Shown here: positions 62,857 to 64,000 of the stretch, piece after piece
Position numbering within the stretch: position 1 is the first letter of the stretch
Layout: each line of letters starts with the position of its first letter
Assembly (NCBI RefSeq): GCF_947498095.1
Contig: NZ_CANMJE010000011.1
Span: forward strand, 1 to 64,000
Reading direction: 5' to 3'
Length of the DNA stretch: 64,000 bases
Source of the DNA: an uncultured Shimia sp.
Lineage (GTDB): Bacteria; Pseudomonadota; Alphaproteobacteria; Rhodobacterales; Rhodobacteraceae
Position numbers and translations under genes: made by a program
The notes under the pieces: generated by a model
What the model saw: only the letters and a program-made list of their open reading frames with translations
Told to the model about the DNA's origin: nothing
The model's database searches: none

Positions 62857-64000
62857 TTACGACCGCTTTTTGCGTGCGCGAAAATCAAAAGCGCCGTCTG
62901 TCGGGTCTTCGTCAGCAGCAAACATCGCGTGTTTCTGGATCTTCTGAGTGCCAGTCACCGGAATCTCGGCCACAAAACGTATCCACCCCGGCGCCTTGTA
63001 ATAGGCCAGCCGCTCAAAACACCATTCAAACAGCTTCTGTGCCTGAGCATGATCGCCATCGCCCATAATACAGGCCATGACCTCTTCGTCGCGCATTGAG
63101 TCCGACACAGCCAGCACCGCGACCCTTTCGACAGACGGGTGATCCTGCAGGCAGGCCTCAATCTCGGCGGCAGCAATGTTCTCGCCGGATCGGCGGATAA
63201 TGTTCTTCTTGCGATCCACGAAATAGATCACATCCTCGGCATCCATCATGACTGTATCCCCGGTGTGAAACCACCCCCCACGCCAGGCCTCTTCAGTCGC
63301 TTCGAGCAGGTTCAGATACCCGGAAAACGCGCCTTTTCTGGGCGTTTCGGCACTGTATCGGATCACCATTTCTCCGGGCATGCCACGGGGAAGCTCATTG
63401 TCATTCTCATCAACCACCCGGACATCCAAACCCGCACTAGGGCGGCCCATCGCGCGCGTCTCAATATGCCGGGGCGCATCGTGCATGCTGAGGATGCGGC
63501 ACATTTCGGTCATGCCCCAGACCTCGATCAAGGGAAAGCCAAAGCGCGCTTCGAATGGCGCGTGCAGTGTTGGTTCAACGCCAGCCCCGACAGCAAATCT
63601 GATCTTGTTTTGGTGATCCCACTCAGTCGGAGGTAGGTTCATCAGGGCCGGGATTACGATGCCGAGATAATGCGCAATCGTGGCGCCCGTTTCTGACAAT
63701 TCAAGCCACCACGCGCTGGCGCGAAACCGCTCCGGGATAATCTGGCAATTTCCAGTGTCGATCATCGCGAACAGTACAAGGATAGCGGCATTCACATGAA
63801 ACAACGGCAACGGACAATAGAGCCGATCCTGCCCTTCGCGAAAATCAATGGCGCCGCCCCGCGAGGCATACCACTGCCCCATCTCAACCTCATAGGCATG
63901 GGACATTATGCATCCCTTGGGACGTCCGGTCGTGCCTGAGGTGTAGATCAGGCTGGCCTCGGTCTCGCCTGTGATATCCGGCGCGTCAGAAGCGCTTTGA
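62857..64000 (-). CDS. AMP-dependent acyl-CoA synthetase (runs off right edge)
   Basis: At least 380 residues of an ANL superfamily ligase that activates carboxylates to CoA thioesters. The frame continues past the internal ATG at 63906 to the window edge and includes the P-loop YTSGTTGRPKG, so the N-terminal part is missing only because the window ends. Further motifs are GMTEMC (A5), GWFHTGDTVMMD (A7), KKNIIRRSGENIAAAEIE (A8) and the catalytic lysine region TGTQKIQKHAM. The AEIP-type C-terminal domain is complete. The substrate is not known; relatives handle carnitine- or short-chain acids. Confidence 0.9.
   Translation of the reverse strand, partial: QSASDAPDITGETEASLIYTSGTTGRPKGCIMSHAYEVEMGQWYASRGGAIDFREGQDRLYCPLPLFHVNAAILVLFAMIDTGNCQIIPERFRASAWWLELSETGATIAHYLGIVIPALMNLPPTEWDHQNKIRFAVGAGVEPTLHAPFEARFGFPLIEVWGMTEMCRILSMHDAPRHIETRAMGRPSAGLDVRVVDENDNELPRGMPGEMVIRYSAETPRKGAFSGYLNLLEATEEAWRGGWFHTGDTVMMDAEDVIYFVDRKKNIIRRSGENIAAAEIEACLQDHPSVERVAVLAVSDSMRDEEVMACIMGDGDHAQAQKLFEWCFERLAYYKAPGWIRFVAEIPVTGTQKIQKHAMFAADEDPTDGAFDFRARKKRS

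Overview
The window is chromosomal DNA of an alphaproteobacterium of the Roseobacter/Rhodobacterales type. The evidence is gene content and order: rplU-rpmA-GNAT-obg-proB-proA facing chpT, an ECF11-type sigma/ChrR pair, phoR-pstSCAB-phoU-phoB, olsBA, IalB and DUF882 proteins, and a free-standing MTHFR/pterin methyltransferase pair. Most of it is ordinary, densely packed core genome. Accessory material is limited to the left edge (about 1-1.6 kb), possibly the 34.5-37.1 kb operon, and the stretch just downstream of the tRNA-Ser gene (52.2-54.1 kb).

Layout. 1-1.6 kb: degenerate phage-type integrase, an FkbM methyltransferase and a previously easy-to-miss 40-residue secreted peptide. 1.8-3.7 kb: sigma/anti-sigma pair and a fasciclin protein. 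3.8-7.7 kb: MmgE/PrpD protein and two murein enzymes (DUF882 peptidase, L,D-transpeptidase). 7.7-10.3 kb: lpxD with its own acyl carrier protein and ketoacyl synthase. 10.4-11.4 kb: IalB-family protein behind a leader with two terminator-like hairpins. 11.4-12.9 kb: HerA-like ATPase. 13.0-19.6 kb: a livKGFHM branched-chain-type amino acid ABC operon interrupted by three small secreted four-cysteine proteins. 19.8-24.6 kb: PQQ-type sugar dehydrogenase, a small secreted protein, a GlxA-type regulator, class II DAHP synthase and a PAS protein. 24.9-26.9 kb: yicC-gmk-gamma carbonic anhydrase. 27.1-34.4 kb: the complete Pho system with a strong Pho box in front of pstS. 34.7-37.1 kb: VOC/cupin protein, type II dehydroquinase and a LuxR solo.

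37.5-39.2 kb: tsf and rpsB. 39.5-42.5 kb: porin-like protein, olsB-olsA (ornithine lipid synthesis) and a tiny DUF3553 protein. 42.5-48.8 kb: chpT facing the proA-proB-obg-GNAT-lysE-rpmA-rplU block. 49.2-52.0 kb: DUF3604 and DUF2059 exported proteins. 52.1 kb: tRNA-Ser(CGA), followed by a small cluster of membrane proteins. 54.1-57.9 kb: a three-subunit molybdenum hydroxylase with a MoaD/ThiS-like gene at its end. 58.2-60.2 kb: small orphan, rlmE and ppx/gppA. 60.4-62.8 kb: one-carbon module (small conserved protein, MTHFR, pterin methyltransferase). The right edge cuts an acyl-CoA synthetase.

No CRISPR array, intact insertion sequence, toxin-antitoxin pair or obvious phage-defence system is visible. 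The observations most likely to be new are the three related four-cysteine secreted proteins inside the liv operon, the ialB leader with stacked terminators, the split membrane protein downstream of tRNA-Ser, and the molybdenum hydroxylase with its own MoaD-like partner.
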